A DNA stretch of 64,000 nt. Source: Spirodela intermedia. Its lineage: Eukaryota > Streptophyta > Magnoliopsida > Alismatales > Araceae. Below, piece by piece: positions 49,394 through 62,231 of this stretch; the first letter of the stretch is position 1, and each line of letters starts with the position of its first letter. The notes under the pieces were generated by a model that did no database searches, had not been told where the DNA came from, and was given only the letters and a program-made list of their open reading frames with translations. The DNA is taken from positions 3,375,037-3,439,036 of the forward strand of contig LR746274.1 in NCBI GenBank assembly GCA_902729315.2, read 5' to 3'. The position numbers were made by a program, and so were the translations under genes.

Positions 49394-50010
49394 TTCTTCA
49401 GCACTGTGAGTGAGGAATTTTTCCTGATTCGTTCTCAGATCAAGAAAGTGGAATGACAGCATATGCATATCCTAAGATAAATGTAGTTACAGATAATATT
49501 GTGCAGCATGCTATTATTAATTAAGATAACGCTCATAAATCATGGCAGAGGGCAATCATCAAAAAAAATAATTATTGATGGATTGTGCTACGGTATAAAT
49601 AAAACAGCCAGGACTAGATGGTTGACGGGGGGAGCAAAACAGGTGGAATTCAGTAGATCCACATACAGGGAATGCTTTGAGTCATTCGGGAAAGCATGCT
49701 CGTTCCTCAGTGCTGTAGGTGAGCAGTTTTTCCTCATTAACTCTCGAATCAAGAAAGTAGGGTAACAGAAGATGCCAAACAATACAACCAAGCAATCGCG
49801 AGATTAACCAACATAACCATAGAGCATGTGACCATTAATGATCACAAAAGGTCATAAACGATGGCAGAAGGCAAGCATGAAAATAAATAATTATCAATTG
49901 GCTGAGCTAGACTGTCCAAACTGATCGGGAACTCATGGGGGAGCAAACCAGATGGAGTTTTAGCCCACAAACTGGAGACTCTTTGACATCACAGAGGGAA
50001 TATGGTTCGG
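49394..50010. repeat. Tandem duplication with about 309-bp unit
   Basis: Unit one begins near 49394 and unit two near 49703. Matching blocks in the same order include TTC(T/C)TCAG..CTGT, TTTTTCCT, ATCAAGAAAGT, TCATAAA..ATGGCAGA.GGCA and GGGGGAGCAAA. The last block lies at 49630 and 49939, again 309 apart; one block shows a 10-base indel. Identity is perhaps 65-70 percent by eye. It lies 360-980 bases downstream of dyskerin. No coding signal is seen. Confidence 0.75.
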
Positions 50011-50371
50011 TTTCTATCGTTGACCATTAAGCAACACCACTAGGAACATGGAAAACGCAATGCCCGCCAGCAAAAACCTAAGCTCTCAGAAGCACAAATT
50101 CCACCGTGCAGGCATTTAAAATGCATACATTAGCTTCGAGAAGATCAAAGTTCCAAAGGGAAAAAAGTGCGCCAGATTACATCAACATACTGCAGAGCAA
50201 ATATGAAGGAGTCAATCTTCATGAGACGTACCATATAGATGGTAGGAAATAAAACAGCAGATGGCTCAAGCCACTGTTTCCTAGCAGATAATTGCAGTAC
50301 CGGATATGGAGATTTATATGATCTCTGCAGATACATGATTCCGGTGATTTCATCTACCTAATGAATCACTA

Positions 50372-50494
50372 TTATGCAGCAGCACCCGCATCTTTATGCT
50401 TCTTTTTCTTCTTTTCCTTCTTCTTCTCACTTTTTTCTAGCTCTCCGTCACTACCCACAAGACCAGGGGAACAGCCATTTTCACCCTCCTTGCT

Positions 50495-50529
<35 letters not shown>

Positions 50530-52198
50530 TTTTCTCCTCATCGGACGAACTAGAGCTTCCATCAGCATCCTTACTGCTCTTGTCCTTCTTTGAGTCCTCT
50601 TCCTCAGGGACTTGTCTCTCGTGCTTGTCCTTGTCCTTCTTCTTTTTCTTCTTCTCTGTCTTTGTATCCTCAACTTTACCCTCTACAATATCATCCTTCA
50701 GCTTCTTTACCTTCAAAGAGACAGCAGACGGGCTTACATCACCTTCTTCGAGCTTTCTCTTCCGTCCTTCACCTTCCACCTCTCCCTCCCCGTCCTTCTT
50801 CTTCTTCTTTTTCTTTTTCTCCTCCTCTCCAGCAGCATCACCTTCAGCAGCCTTTCCTTCCGCCGGCTCTGCAGCATTGGCAGCTGCGATGGTGGTATCC
50901 GCTCCGGCTGGAAGAACCACATTCCTCAACCACTCTGACGGGGTCTTCTCGTTGGGTTTTCCGTGCTTGTCCAGTAAACCCTCCGTGATCAGCTTCTTCT
51001 TCATGGATGCCCGTGGACCGAGCCCCCATTTCCTCGGATACGTGTCCCGATCCATGACAACTCGCTTGATTTTCGCCACGGTCCCGTGGTCGCAGGTGGC
51101 CATCACAGCCGTCGTCATCTCTGCTATTCCCAGGGCTATAGCCTCTCCCTTGGTTGTCATTAGCACAACTTCCTCTCCGGCCTCGATGTCATCCTCAAAC
51201 CTCAGCAACCCAGGAATCATCAACTTCGCGCCATAGCAGATGGCATTCACCGCAGAGTCCTTGACCACCAGGCGCTTGTAGCTAGTCAGCAGAACCTCCA
51301 ATGGCATCACCACGCGGCGGAGGTAGGTCTCATCCCGGTAATTATCGAAAACCCACTGGGCATCCATGATGTCGTGCATCGTGACCATGTTGTCGCGCTC
51401 GCCGAGTATCCCCGACCTCACCCGGCGGAGCTCCTGCATATGAGCGCCGACGCCGAGCAAAAGCCCAAGGTGGACGCACAGCGTACGGACGTAGGTGCCG
51501 GCCTCGCAGGAGATCCAAAACACGACGAGGTGGCGCGCGGCGTCGTACTCCAGGAGCTTGCTCTCGTAGATGGTGCGAATGCGGAGCTGGCGCTTCACCG
51601 CCGAGATGAGCGGCGGCCTCTGGAAGACGGCACCAGTGAGCGTCTCGAGGGCGCGACCGACCTTGGCCACGTCCGGCACGTCGGCGTGGAGGCGGGCCAC
51701 GCAGACGTACTCCTTCCCGGCGCCCTGCTGAGATTTGACCAGGCGCGTGGCACGGTCGATGCACACTATCAAGTTGCCGGTGACCTTGGGATCGAGGGTG
51801 CCGGAGTGGCCGGTCTTCTCGGAGCGGAGGATGCGGCGGATCCACGCGACGACCTCATGCGAGGAAGGATTCGCCGGCTTGTCAAGATTGATTACCCCGT
51901 ACCGGATGTACTCCGCGAGCGGGCGCTTGAGCGGCGAGTAGCCAGCGGGGAGCGGCGTGTAGTGGCCGGTGCGAACATTCAGACGGTCGTAGTTCTTCAG
52001 CAGGAGCGGCCACTTGGAAGTGTCCAGGGATGGGGTCACTGTCTGGGGCTTGATGAGGTAGTCCGCCGCCTGATCACCCTCCCCCTCTTCTTGAACAACC
52101 GGCGCTATAGCCGCGCCGCCGTCCTCCTCCCCCTGGTGCTTCTTCTTCTTCTTCTTCGTCTTCTCCGGCAACGGGGAAGGAGCCTCGGCGGTCGACAT
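50372..52198 (-). CDS. NAP57: Dyskerin / CBF5 / NAP57, H/ACA RNP pseudouridine synthase
   Basis: An intronless gene on the minus strand with 608 residues. It begins with a Lys-rich N-terminus, then the dyskerin-specific N-terminal domain (about 47-105) and the TruB-type catalytic domain. The catalytic Asp is D136 in [11 protein letters not shown]. The PUA domain lies at about residues 305-380 and includes [20 protein letters not shown]. The protein is the catalytic subunit of H/ACA snoRNPs, which pseudouridylate rRNA and snRNA, and is also a telomerase partner. After about residue 445 there is a long low-complexity tail rich in Lys, Glu, Asp and Ser with several poly-Lys runs, nuclear or nucleolar in character. 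The tail makes the protein longer than the human one. A telobox-like AAACCCTT lies just upstream on the sense strand, as in ribosome-biogenesis genes. Confidence 0.97.
50492..50524. repeat. CTT/AAG trinucleotide repeat in the dyskerin tail
   Basis: On the sense strand about ten AAG codons in a row encode a poly-Lys run. It is in frame and can vary in length without frameshift. Confidence 0.95.
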
Positions 52199-55100
52199 GG
52201 CGGCGGCAACGGCGACGCGAGAGGAACGACGGAGGAGCAGAAGGCGTAGAGGAGGGAAGGCGGAAGGGTTTTATTGGGGGTTTTTGGTTGGGGGGGGGGG
52301 TGAGGAGGGATTTAGGGCTTCCCCGAATTCTAGTCCACCAGGGACAGCACAGATAGCATCCTGGCCGTCGATCTAATAAGCCTTTTCCTGTGTGATGGAA
52401 GAGGCACGAGTAATCCATAAATGCAGCAAAAATATTTTCACACGAATTAACCAGTTTAAAACATTCTATATTTAAAAATGTATATATTATGAACATTTCA
52501 CATACTCCGTTTTTCGGAAAAATGCATTTTTTATACAAAAAAAATTGGAATTTTCATCTTCTCCTTGCCCGCCCCTTCTGCATGTTTGCAATGACGTTAT
52601 AAGGGGCCTTACAATTCATTTATTTTGAAAAAAACCCAGTAGAATATGCAAAAGACAAAAACATGATACCCATGGTTCATACATTTTTATTTTATAATAA
52701 AAGGATGTGATACCCAGGGTTTTATTTTTTATTCATATTTAAAAATATTTTTTAATTTAAAGACCAAAACAATATCTAGGTAGGACAGTCCTATATTCGA
52801 AGTCTCACCTAGAGAAAAATAGCTGTGCTGGTGAACTAAATGGATCGTGGCGTATGAATTGTCATACGAAGAAAATCTGAATGAGAAAAATATAAGTAAC
52901 CGAAATTCCATTATTTTCTTTTTTGTGATTTTAGTTTATAAATGAATAGTACTTACAGAGAAAATTTAACGAGCTGAAGCCCACATAAGAAAAGGCAAAG
53001 TGGAGCCTAGAGAGTTCGATATATGGCCCATCAGTTCGAAATGGGCGAGAGTGGCTTGAAGGCCATTAAGAAAACGAGTAGAGGCCCAACTAGAAATAGT
53101 TCCCAGGCCAAGAGGAACATGGCTCCTCTGGTCCAATAAAAATCACAGTGGGTTGAAGCCCAGTAATAAGGTGGGCCGGGGTCTCGTAGAGTGTGCATTG
53201 AATACCATAGTGAATGGACATAATGAGTCCCCAATAACAATGGGTCAACTGATACTTCTCTCATTTTATGCAATGGGAAATGATAATTATTGGAATGTCT
53301 CAGAATTGCATTTTTCTCCCATGGAAAAGGTCGAACATTTCTATGCTTACCTTATAAGTTATTTCCTCGTCTGATTATACAGAATGTTTCATCCAATAAA
53401 CATCTTTCAAGGGTGTATGTGAAGCTTCATTAGACCCAGTGTCACATGCCCAGCAGGGATGCATTTTCTATCTTTGTGGGGATTTTGCAGAAACACACAA
53501 ATGAAAAGTAAAAGCATCATTAACTTCACATCTAACAGGTTACAAGAGATTTGAAACTTAGAGCGTCCACTCTTCCACTCCTTTACTACATAGCCTTCTA
53601 TTCATAGGGAGATAGTAAGTTAGACAAAGTGCCACATGACACTAGCAGCTTCACCTTTCATCACTTGGGTATGTGCATGGGCTCATCCCAATATGTTCTC
53701 CTCGCACGTCTTGCACATTGGCTCTCCGTGTGCTTCATCGCTAGTTTCACCATCTTGTGCCGTGCTACGTTCCACCGTGCACCCCGTGCTATTTCCATCA
53801 TGCCGTGCACCCCGACGCACACGCTCGTGCACTCCGTCGCTGCCGTGTAACCAATGTGGTGAACTACGCCTCCGCGCGCCACTTACACACCCGGACTACC
53901 GAACGTCATCAGGGACTCCTGCACCATGAATCCGCACCACGCACTCGTGCTACTCACGTTGCCATACTCCGTGCCGCAAGCCCTTGTTTACTCCGTGTGT
54001 GCCGTGCCGTGACGCATCGCGTCAAACATGCGCACATCCACACGGACCTGTACCTGTACTCCTGCCGGCGGTGCAGATCTACTCCTGAAACCTAGATCTG
54101 ATAAAGTCGGGCCGGGCCTGGTCCGACATCTTCGGTGGGTCCATCGAGCGCCAGCCCACGCCATTTAAGCGGCTTAGGAGCACGTGCATCCTCTACGTCC
54201 CAGCTCCTCACTTGCATCAGCCAGTGGGTGTGGCAGTCACGTGATGCACGTGATAATGCATTTTGATACTGACACGTGGCTTATAACCATTGGCTAGCTT
54301 TCCGCGCTGACACACCCCCAGCTCGTACATAGAAGAACAGGCCCGATCCGGAATGCAACGTGCATTCTGGTTCCTGGTCCACATTTTCAAGCCTCTCACT
54401 CTCGCTCTCTCTCTCTCCTCTCTGTGAAGCGTGCCACTGATTCTGAAACTCTCTCTCCGTTTCCGCGGTCGACGTCATCGCCTCCGTCGTCGCTCTCCGG
54501 CGGCGCCTCCGGTGGCCAATCGTCTCTTCCGTCGTCATCTCGACGGGCCGTTTCTCCTTCTCTCCCGTGGGCGGCGTTCGTCATTGAATGCTTCATTCCC
54601 CCCCTACTATCTGTCTATAAATTCCTGCTTATGCCATGAAAACCTTCCGTCTCAAGGAAGCTGATTAGATAATCACCGCCGCCGGAGGGGAGGGGGGGGG
54701 GATGTTGAGAAAGAACACAGACGAGGGCACCATCTAGGTTCCTTATCTATCCGCCATCGTTCTCGAAGGTCAACTCTGGACCCCTTGATTATCTGTCTCT
54801 ACTTATATCTTCACCCGCAGCAGGGCAATAGGCAACTCTGATCTGATCTGATCTGATCTGATCCGATCCGATCTGATCTAATCCACTCTGCTTTACTCTA
54901 CTCGGCCCTCCCACCATCGTCTCCCCCTTCTTTTTCTCTCTCTCTCGCTCGCTCGCAACTGTCCCAGCCTTCTTCTTCCCGTCCCCAAGGCGGCAGAGGC
55001 AGCAGCGGTGACTCCGGCAAATCATTGATAAAACCACAGGTGAACTCCGATCTAGCCTCCTCAAGATCTCCACAGTGGTCCCGCCATCTCTCTATCCCGA

Positions 55101-55379
55101 AGATTAACAAAAAAAAGATTAATTATCATCTACATATATCAGTCTCTCTCTCTTTCTCTCTCCGTCTCTGAAATCTTGTTCTCCGATTTTTCTGTCTTCT
55201 CCTGGCCACTGCTGCATGCATAGAATTTAATTTTGCGATGCCCTCGGCCCTGCGGGGTTAGCGGGTAGGTTAGAGAGCAGGGAGGAGGGCGGGAGGATTT
55301 AATCAGATTAAAAAACTTGGCTATATCTTCCTACTCCCAAGGAATTTACCTTCCTGTCACGCGGAGCTACCGGCCTGGT
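52199..55379. other. Divergent spacer between dyskerin and acetyl-CoA synthetase
   Basis: The first 130 bases hold the dyskerin leader and promoter, with a telobox-like motif near 52264 and a G run near 52290. The part at 52.4-53.6 kb is AT-rich. The part at 53.64-54.1 kb is rich in GCCGTGC words without a supported ORF. A pentanucleotide array lies at 54838-54882. The last 400 bases should contain the acetyl-CoA synthetase promoter, but I cannot fix a start site. Confidence 0.5.
54838..54882. repeat. CTGAT pentanucleotide array, nine units
   Basis: Nine tandem CTGAT-type units, two with CCGAT and one with CTAAT. It lies about 500 bases before the acetyl-CoA synthetase start codon and contains many GATC sites. 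Confidence 0.95.
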
Positions 55380-58300
55380 ATGGCCCTCCTCACCAGCCAT
55401 TCTTCCAGCTTCTGCTGTTATTTATGGCCCCAACGGTTTCGACCTTCGTGCCCTCCGATTCCTCCCGCCTTTCCCCGCAGATCCATCGTTCTCGCTTCTA
55501 CTTGCTCCTCTCATTCTCTTTCTCGGTCGCCTGATCCCTTGCACTTACTCCGCCGCCGCAGCAGGGGAGGCGGTGCAGCGATGGATCTGCCGTCGCCGGC
55601 GCCCGGCGGCCCAGCCGCCCGGTTCGGTGAGAGGGACCTGGTGACGTCGGGTCACCTCCGTCACGTGGAGTCCATGGCTCAGCTCCCCTCCGGGGCCGGG
55701 CGGATCTCCCACCTGAACGCCGTCGTCCTTGGCGAGTCCCTCGCTTCAGAGGAGCATGACCTGGTCTTCCCCAGCCCTGAGTTCTCGTCCCAGGCGCTGT
55801 TGTCGTCCCCGGAGCAGTACGGTGCAATGTACCGCCGCTCCATCGAGGATCCCAGCGGCTTCTGGTCCGAGATCGCGAAGGAGTTTTACTGGAAAAAGGG
55901 ATGGGGCGATGGCCCCATCGTGGAGCAGAACCTCGACGTTCGCAAGGGCACCGTGAAGATCGAGGTCCGTTGGCTCTATGAACTGCTGCACAACCTCTTG
56001 GTCCGATCTGTTCGGGTAGTGATCCTTGTTTGGTATGTGTTGGGTTGCAGTGGTTTAAAGGCGCGACAACGAACATATGCTACAATGCTCTGGACAGGAT
56101 CATTGGAAGAGGTGATGGGAACAAGATAGCACTCTACTGGGAGGGGAACGAGCCTGGGCACGATGCGAAGCTTACTTACAACGAGCTGCTGGAGAAAGTC
56201 TGCCAGGTATTCTGTTCTTTCCCACCTTTTCTCCATTGACAGGTAGTTTTTGTTGTTGGAATGTTGGTTGCGAATGAACAAATCTCTCTCTCTCTCTCTC
56301 TGGTGCTCTGTTTCGGACTTTGATCTGATGGGGAAGGTGGATTTTTTTTCATGTTTGCAATGGCAGCTTGCTAATTACTTGAAAGATATCGGCGTGAAGA
56401 AGGGTGACGCGGTGGTTATTTATCTGCCGATGCTGATGGAGCTACCAATCGCAATGCTGGCGTGTGCTCGCATTGGTGCTGTGCACTCTGTACGGTGACA
56501 GTTTATCAGTAGAAGTCTTGATGCGCTAGGTAGAAGAGCTGGGATCTGGATGCTTCGAGCCTTTCTTCTCATCTATTTGCCTCTTCCCCTCTTTCCAGGT
56601 TGTTTTTGCTGGGTTCTCTGCGGAGTCACTCGCCCAGAGGATCCTTGATTGCAGACCGAAAGTTATCATAACCTGCAATGCTGTTCGACGAGGCCCAAAG
56701 GTCATACATCTCAAGGATATCTCCGATGCTGCTCTCCTTGAATGTGTAAATAATGGCGTCTCAGTAGGTATGCGACTTGAAAATTCTTCTTACTTTTGGT
56801 CTCTTGAAAAGCTTCTCTTTAACATTTCAGGGATCTTATTAAATAGACGGTTACTATTACCCTGGCGAGGGAGAAACTCTTATGTCATTATCTTCTTCTC
56901 CACTCTCGGGGGAAGGAAAATGGAGGGAAAACATAAACAAAATGGAATCTTTCTGTAAAGGGCAAGCTGAATCGTTCCCAAGAGAGAGTAAGAAACTACG
57001 AGTTATACTTGGAGGAGCTCAAGACATGACAGGAAGCGTACCATTTTAGTGAAAGTCAGCCCCGCAAATATGACATCTGGCGACAATTCTATGAATACAA
57101 AACGTTTTTGAGCAGCTGGTTGTTCATGAACCACATAAAGCAATGGCCATATATTTCCATGGCCAAAGTCCCCACCGATGTTTAGCTGGGGGGAGGGAAA
57201 TGATGTCGTGTCATTTCAGTAACTACTAAAAGTTCTCCTGTCTTGATCAATACTGTTAAAAAAGCTAGATCATGGCTTATTTACCTGCATCTAAATAATT
57301 CTCATGTCTCTTTGGTCATCATGGTGAAAGGCTATTTTCTGTTATTTCATGCTTATTATTCTCCCGGTGAACAGGAGTATGCTTGACATATGAGAACCAG
57401 TCGGCCATGAAGAAGGAGGCAACCAAATGGGTGGAAGGAAGGGACATCTGGTGGCAGGTGAATACCGTCCTTAACCCACCCCTGTAGACGTGGGCACATA
57501 TTTTGGAGCATAATAACGGATAATCTGAAGATATTTGTTAGTTTTATCATGTTCAAAACGGCCAAAAAAGGCTTGAAGAAACTATCGATATTTTTTAGAA
57601 ATATGTAATGACTTAACTATTTTTGAGAGTTCTATCCATAGTTTTCATCTTTAAATACTGTTTTTTTAGAACAGAATCTTATAACCAAAAATTGGATTAT
57701 TTGGTCTATAATTGAAATAAGATAACTGAAAAAAGATATTACTTAAATTACTTTATCTGACAATCCCTTGTTTAACAAACTAATTTTATTAATCTTTCTT
57801 GATCAATCCCTTTGTCCCTCATTGTTCGAGAATAAGAAAGATCCGTTTCGAGTTTTAATTTGTTCATTTGGAATTTGGGTTTAGGATGTGACCCCCAAAT
57901 ATCCTACGACCTGTGCTGTGGAGTGGGTAGATGCGGAAGATTCCCTATTTCTCTTGTACACCAGTGGTAGCACTGGAAAACCAAAGGTAATCACCTTCTT
58001 CCATTATCTTTGCTATTGGGTTGCTTCTGGTTCGTTCAGAAGATGTAAATAGAAAGTACTTTTGCAGGGTGTTTTGCATACGACGGGGGGTTATATGGTA
58101 TATACTGCCACTACATTTAAATATGCATTTGACTACAAACCTTCGGATATTTACTGGTATGATCTGCAGGGATTCTTGATATCAATTTGCTTGGATCTTG
58201 TTGCTTAGTCGAATGACTTTGTATTCTTCACATCTGAAAATAGGTGCACTGCTGACTGCGGATGGATCACTGGACACAGCTATGTGACATATGGTCCTTT

Positions 58301-61300
58301 TCTTAATGGAGCTAGCGTTTTGGTCTTCGAAGGGGTAATGGGCACTACTACAACCCTGGTTTTATTCTATGTACTAATTGTATTAGGAAGGGGAAACCTT
58401 GTAGTAAATCTAAAATATTTTCGTAAATTTATTTATCCTCTTGTATTGAAATCAAAAAGATCTTCTTACCATGCTTTACTTGTTATCCATAATTGCCTTT
58501 CGACAGCCTTGCTTTAGCTGTGTTTCCTCGTGTGTATCACCTAATTTCCTCATGGATAGGCTCCAAACTATCCAGATGCTGGTCGCTGTTGGGACATTGT
58601 TGATAAGTACAAAGTAACTCTTTTCTACACTGCTCCGACACTAGTACGATCCCTCATGCGTGAGAAAACTGAGGTAATACATAATACTTTATATACTTCA
58701 TTTCACATTTCTCTTACGATGACAAGCACGTGCTGTTTCATTGGAGGGAGAACAATCCACATTCATCCTTCATGTTGAAATTTCCTGTCAGTGTCCATTT
58801 ATCCCTTTGTCTCAGAATATGGAAATAGTTAAGATTAACCTATTTAGGTTTTTTTTAATTTTGATAAATCCTGTGTATGTTTCTTCAATTATAATCATTT
58901 TATTTTCTCCTCATGCTTTTTCCATGTGAAACTATGCATTATGATTTAACATCCGGTTTTAGAGAACTGAAGGATGCATGAACGTTCTCACCCATGCCAG
59001 TTTTCCTTTTTTCTAGTGAGAAACATTTTCTTTTTTTTCAATTTTAAGCATTCATTTCCCTTTTGAAAATTCCACAATTTTTTATTCATTTTCCTTTTCC
59101 CAGGATTTTCAACTTTTATATAAATTTAGGATAACTTCCTGCGACATGGTCTGCCCTCAAGAATCACGAGATTTTATAATGTGCTTGTCCTTTGGGATTC
59201 AGTTGTCTACTTCTCTAATTGATTTCAGGGATGCTAGATATGTTCTTAAAACACAAGGATACTAAGGCTGAAAGGAAGATCTTCAAAACTTGTCCTGTCA
59301 ATTCCCAATGTTCAAGCAACTGATAGAGATTTTAGAAACCCGCAGGCTGGATGCAATGTCGAATTTTTGCCCCTGATTTTTCCACTTCAAAAATCAGTAG
59401 TGTAGGCCATGAGGCTTGACTATTATTGCAAAATAGGAAAAACCATTAATTAGTGTCTTGTACGCCTATATTAAGACCTTCTGATTGCCTTGACAGAGTA
59501 GAGACCTAACATGCCAAAAATCATTCCCTATCGGGCAGCTTATTTATACCCATGCTGACGTTTTCTGTAGAGTTTTCTGGGTCAAGTTTTGTGCATTGTA
59601 TTCTGTCTATGGTGTCTCAGACATGCAATTGAAGAGTTTTTTGGAAGTTCGGAAAGGTTCATTGTTACTGATTACACAATATTCTATGCATCCGCGGTGT
59701 TGTACGTGGATTTACCAGAAGGAAGGGACAATTTTCTCCTTGTTCTTGCTGGTCGGCCTTGCCCACGCTTCAGTTAATGGTTGTCGTATTTCTTCTGTTC
59801 TCTCTTAGTGCTCGCTCCTATCAGTGGCTTTTGCAGCTTCCCCATTTCTTCACTGATAAACGGTAGGAGTTGCTTCCGAACATAATAATGAGGCAGAATA
59901 TCTTGGTCTCTGAATCGAGAAAACCTTGCGGTTAGCATTTCTTCTTCAAGGTTCGGGATGTCTCCCATAGTTCATCAGTATGATAATTATGTAATCTTTA
60001 AAACAAAAGGACCACGGAAGCTGGGAAAGTATACTGGGAGGCTATTTGTTTGCGAGAGAGGTCTTCGGATGGAGCCATGAGTTTTTGTGGGAGAATAGAC
60101 CAAATCAGAGATAAATGTAAGTTAATATAATATCCACGACCATTGAATTTTATTCGTATGCTAGCGGGTCAGTCTACATTTGTCGCCGCATGTTTTCTGT
60201 TCCTTGGAAATATGCTATCAACTTATGTCATCCTTCATATAAAGTGGCACAGAAGATCGCTCCATTCATGCCAATGAGCAGAATAGAAATCGAAGAATTC
60301 GGTTGGAAAGTTTAGGAGGGAACTTGTCTGGAGACCTCTTCTGACGTCGTAGCCTGTAGCAGCTGCCAACTCTACCATGAGCATGCCTGAAAATTGCCAG
60401 GAGAATGGGCTTCGAATGATGATATTCCTGCTCTCAGGCTCCCTTTCTGTGGTCCTGCTCCTTCTCGTGGACGGAGTCTGTGTACTATCATAAACAGGGT
60501 ACGATGAACAGTTTCCTAGGTTTTGATGAAAACACCGACCTTCACTCAGGGAAGCCCACAAAATCGCTCCCATTTGACATCCCAGGTTCCAAGAAGAGAA
60601 TCGATATCGTTTTGTCTGTGCGCTTTGGCCATCTCAGAAAAAAGCATGAATCCGCCCATTCTTCATCCGATTGAGCACGCTGAGGAGATGATGAAGAAGG
60701 AAAGAAACCCACCCATAATACTTTTCCTGTTCCCTCCCATTCAAAATCTGTTTCTGCTCAATTCTAAATTGCTCTTGTTGACGATCTGCTCTCGGTATGT
60801 GGCGATGCAGTACGTGACTCGCGCCTCTCGGAAGTCGCTGAGGGTCCTGGGCAGCGTGGGAGAACCCATTAACCCAAGCGCCTGGAGGTGGGTTGCTTCC
60901 CCGCCGCCCTTCTATTCTATGCCTGTGATCCTTTTATTTAGAGGGTCTTCTCATAGAGTCTGTTCTATGCCTTACAGGTGGTTCTTCAACGTCGTCGGAG
61001 ACTCGCGCTGCCCCATTTCGGATACCTGGTGGCAGACTGAAACGGGTGGCTTCATGGTGATTCGATTTCTCCCCGGAAAAACTTTTAATTTCAGATCCAG
61101 CGGCTGCTCTGGCTTCTGGGATTTCAATCCACTGTTTGACTCTTGTTTCTGCAGATCACCCCCCTGCCAGGTGCGTGGCCTCAGAAGCCCGGCTCGGCGA
61201 CCTTCCCCTTCTTTGGTGTCCAGGTGGGGAAAAAATCCTCCTCTCAGAAACAGAGAGTAAGGAATGAAATCTATCTGCACCAGTGTGATTAAGAAATGTC

Positions 61301-62231
61301 TGTGATCGCAGCCGGTGATCGTCGACGAGAAGGGGAACGAGATCGGCGGCGAGTGCAGCGGCTACCTCTGCATCAAGAGCTCATGGCCCGGTGCATTCCG
61401 GACCCTCTACGGCGACCACGAGCGCTACGAGACCACCTACTTTAAGCCCTTCCCCGGCTACTACTTCACCGGTGACGGCTGTAGCAGGTTCTCCACCTCT
61501 CTCATCTTCTTCCCTCTCCTCTCTCTCTCTTTTTCAACTTCTTCACTTCGCACTTTTCCGATGCCGGCCCAGGGATGGCGACGGCTACCACTGGCTCACT
61601 GGGAGGGTCGACGACGTCATCAACGTCAGGTACCAACTCGAAATCCCTCCTCTTCATTCTTGGTTGCAGAGAAGGAAGGTGGGTGGTTGCTGGTTGTGGT
61701 GTGGTGTGGGTTTTAATTGGCGGAGCTTCTGTTTCCTCTTCCCTCCCACGCAGCGGGCACCGGATTGGCACCGCGGAGGTGGAGTCGGCGCTGGTCTCCC
61801 ACCCGCAGTGCGCAGAGGCGGCGGTCGTCGGCGTCGAGCACGAGATCAAGGGACAGGGCATCTACGCCTTCGTTACCCTCATCGACGGCGTCCCCTACAG
61901 CCAGGAACTCCGCCAGAGCCTCGTCCTCGCCGTCCGAAGCCAGGTTCGTCCTCTGTCTGCCCCTTTCTTCCGAGATCCTTAGAAAGCAGTAGTGGTGATG
62001 ATCGCCGGAGCGGGGCCGTTGGCGCGGCGGCTGTGGGTGGCGCAGATCGGGGCGTTCGCGGCGCCGGACAAGATCCACTGGGCGCCGGGACTTCCGAAGA
62101 CGCGGAGCGGGAAGATCATGCGGAGGATACTGCGGAAGATCGCCTCGCGGCAGCTGGACGAGCTCGGCGACATCAGCACCCTCGCTGACCCCAGCGTCGT
62201 TGACCAGCTTATCGCCCTCACCGACTCCTGA
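55380..62231 (+). CDS. ACS: Acetyl-CoA synthetase, probably plastidial
   Basis: Sixteen exons are read: 55380-55964, 56051-56206, 56367-56489, 56599-56767, 57375-57457, 57885-57986, 58068-58156, 58244-58334, 58560-58673, 60811-60887, 60978-61056, 61155-61223, 61312-61487, 61573-61629, 61754-61943 and 62046-62231. They join in continuous phase to 781 residues; all introns are GT-AG. The enzyme makes acetyl-CoA from acetate, ATP and CoA through an acetyl-AMP intermediate. The ATP-binding motif [10 protein letters not shown] is at residues 397-406, the adenylation motif WWQTETGG is in exon 11, and the C-terminal PKTRSGK lysine is K743. The N-terminus before [14 protein letters not shown] is Ser/Arg/Pro-rich like a chloroplast transit peptide. 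The frame is open further upstream only from a TTG; another in-frame ATG at 55581 would give 714 residues. The start is therefore uncertain. Confidence 0.93.
58674..60810 (+). other. Large intron 9 of acetyl-CoA synthetase
   Basis: A 2.1-kb phase-0 GT-AG intron, much longer than the other introns of the gene (about 80-610 bases). Its borders give the continuous protein sequence [19 protein letters not shown]. Short ORFs inside it show no known domain. Confidence 0.8.

Larger units (their letters stand above)
47236..50371. other. Intergenic DNA upstream of the serine-rich gene and downstream of dyskerin
   Basis: It contains GA tracts with an adjacent heptamer array (47935-47981), a GA-rich stretch at 48266-48302, AAT and GAT trinucleotide repeats (49233-49323) and a 309-bp tandem duplication (49394-50010). 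The last 300 bases probably include the dyskerin 3' untranslated region. No protein gene is supported. Confidence 0.55.

Noticed and set aside
49838-49902. Possible C/D box snoRNA in the second unit of the 309-bp duplication (ATGATCA ... CTGA)
   Set aside because: The C box is imperfect, there is no terminal stem and the first unit does not keep the box.
50361-51236. 291-codon plus-strand frame opposite dyskerin
   Set aside because: It is the complement of the Lys-rich dyskerin tail and translates into Phe/Ser/Leu runs; a shadow frame.
55317-55379. 21-residue upstream extension of acetyl-CoA synthetase
   Set aside because: The first codon would be TTG; no ATG is present in this frame before 55380.
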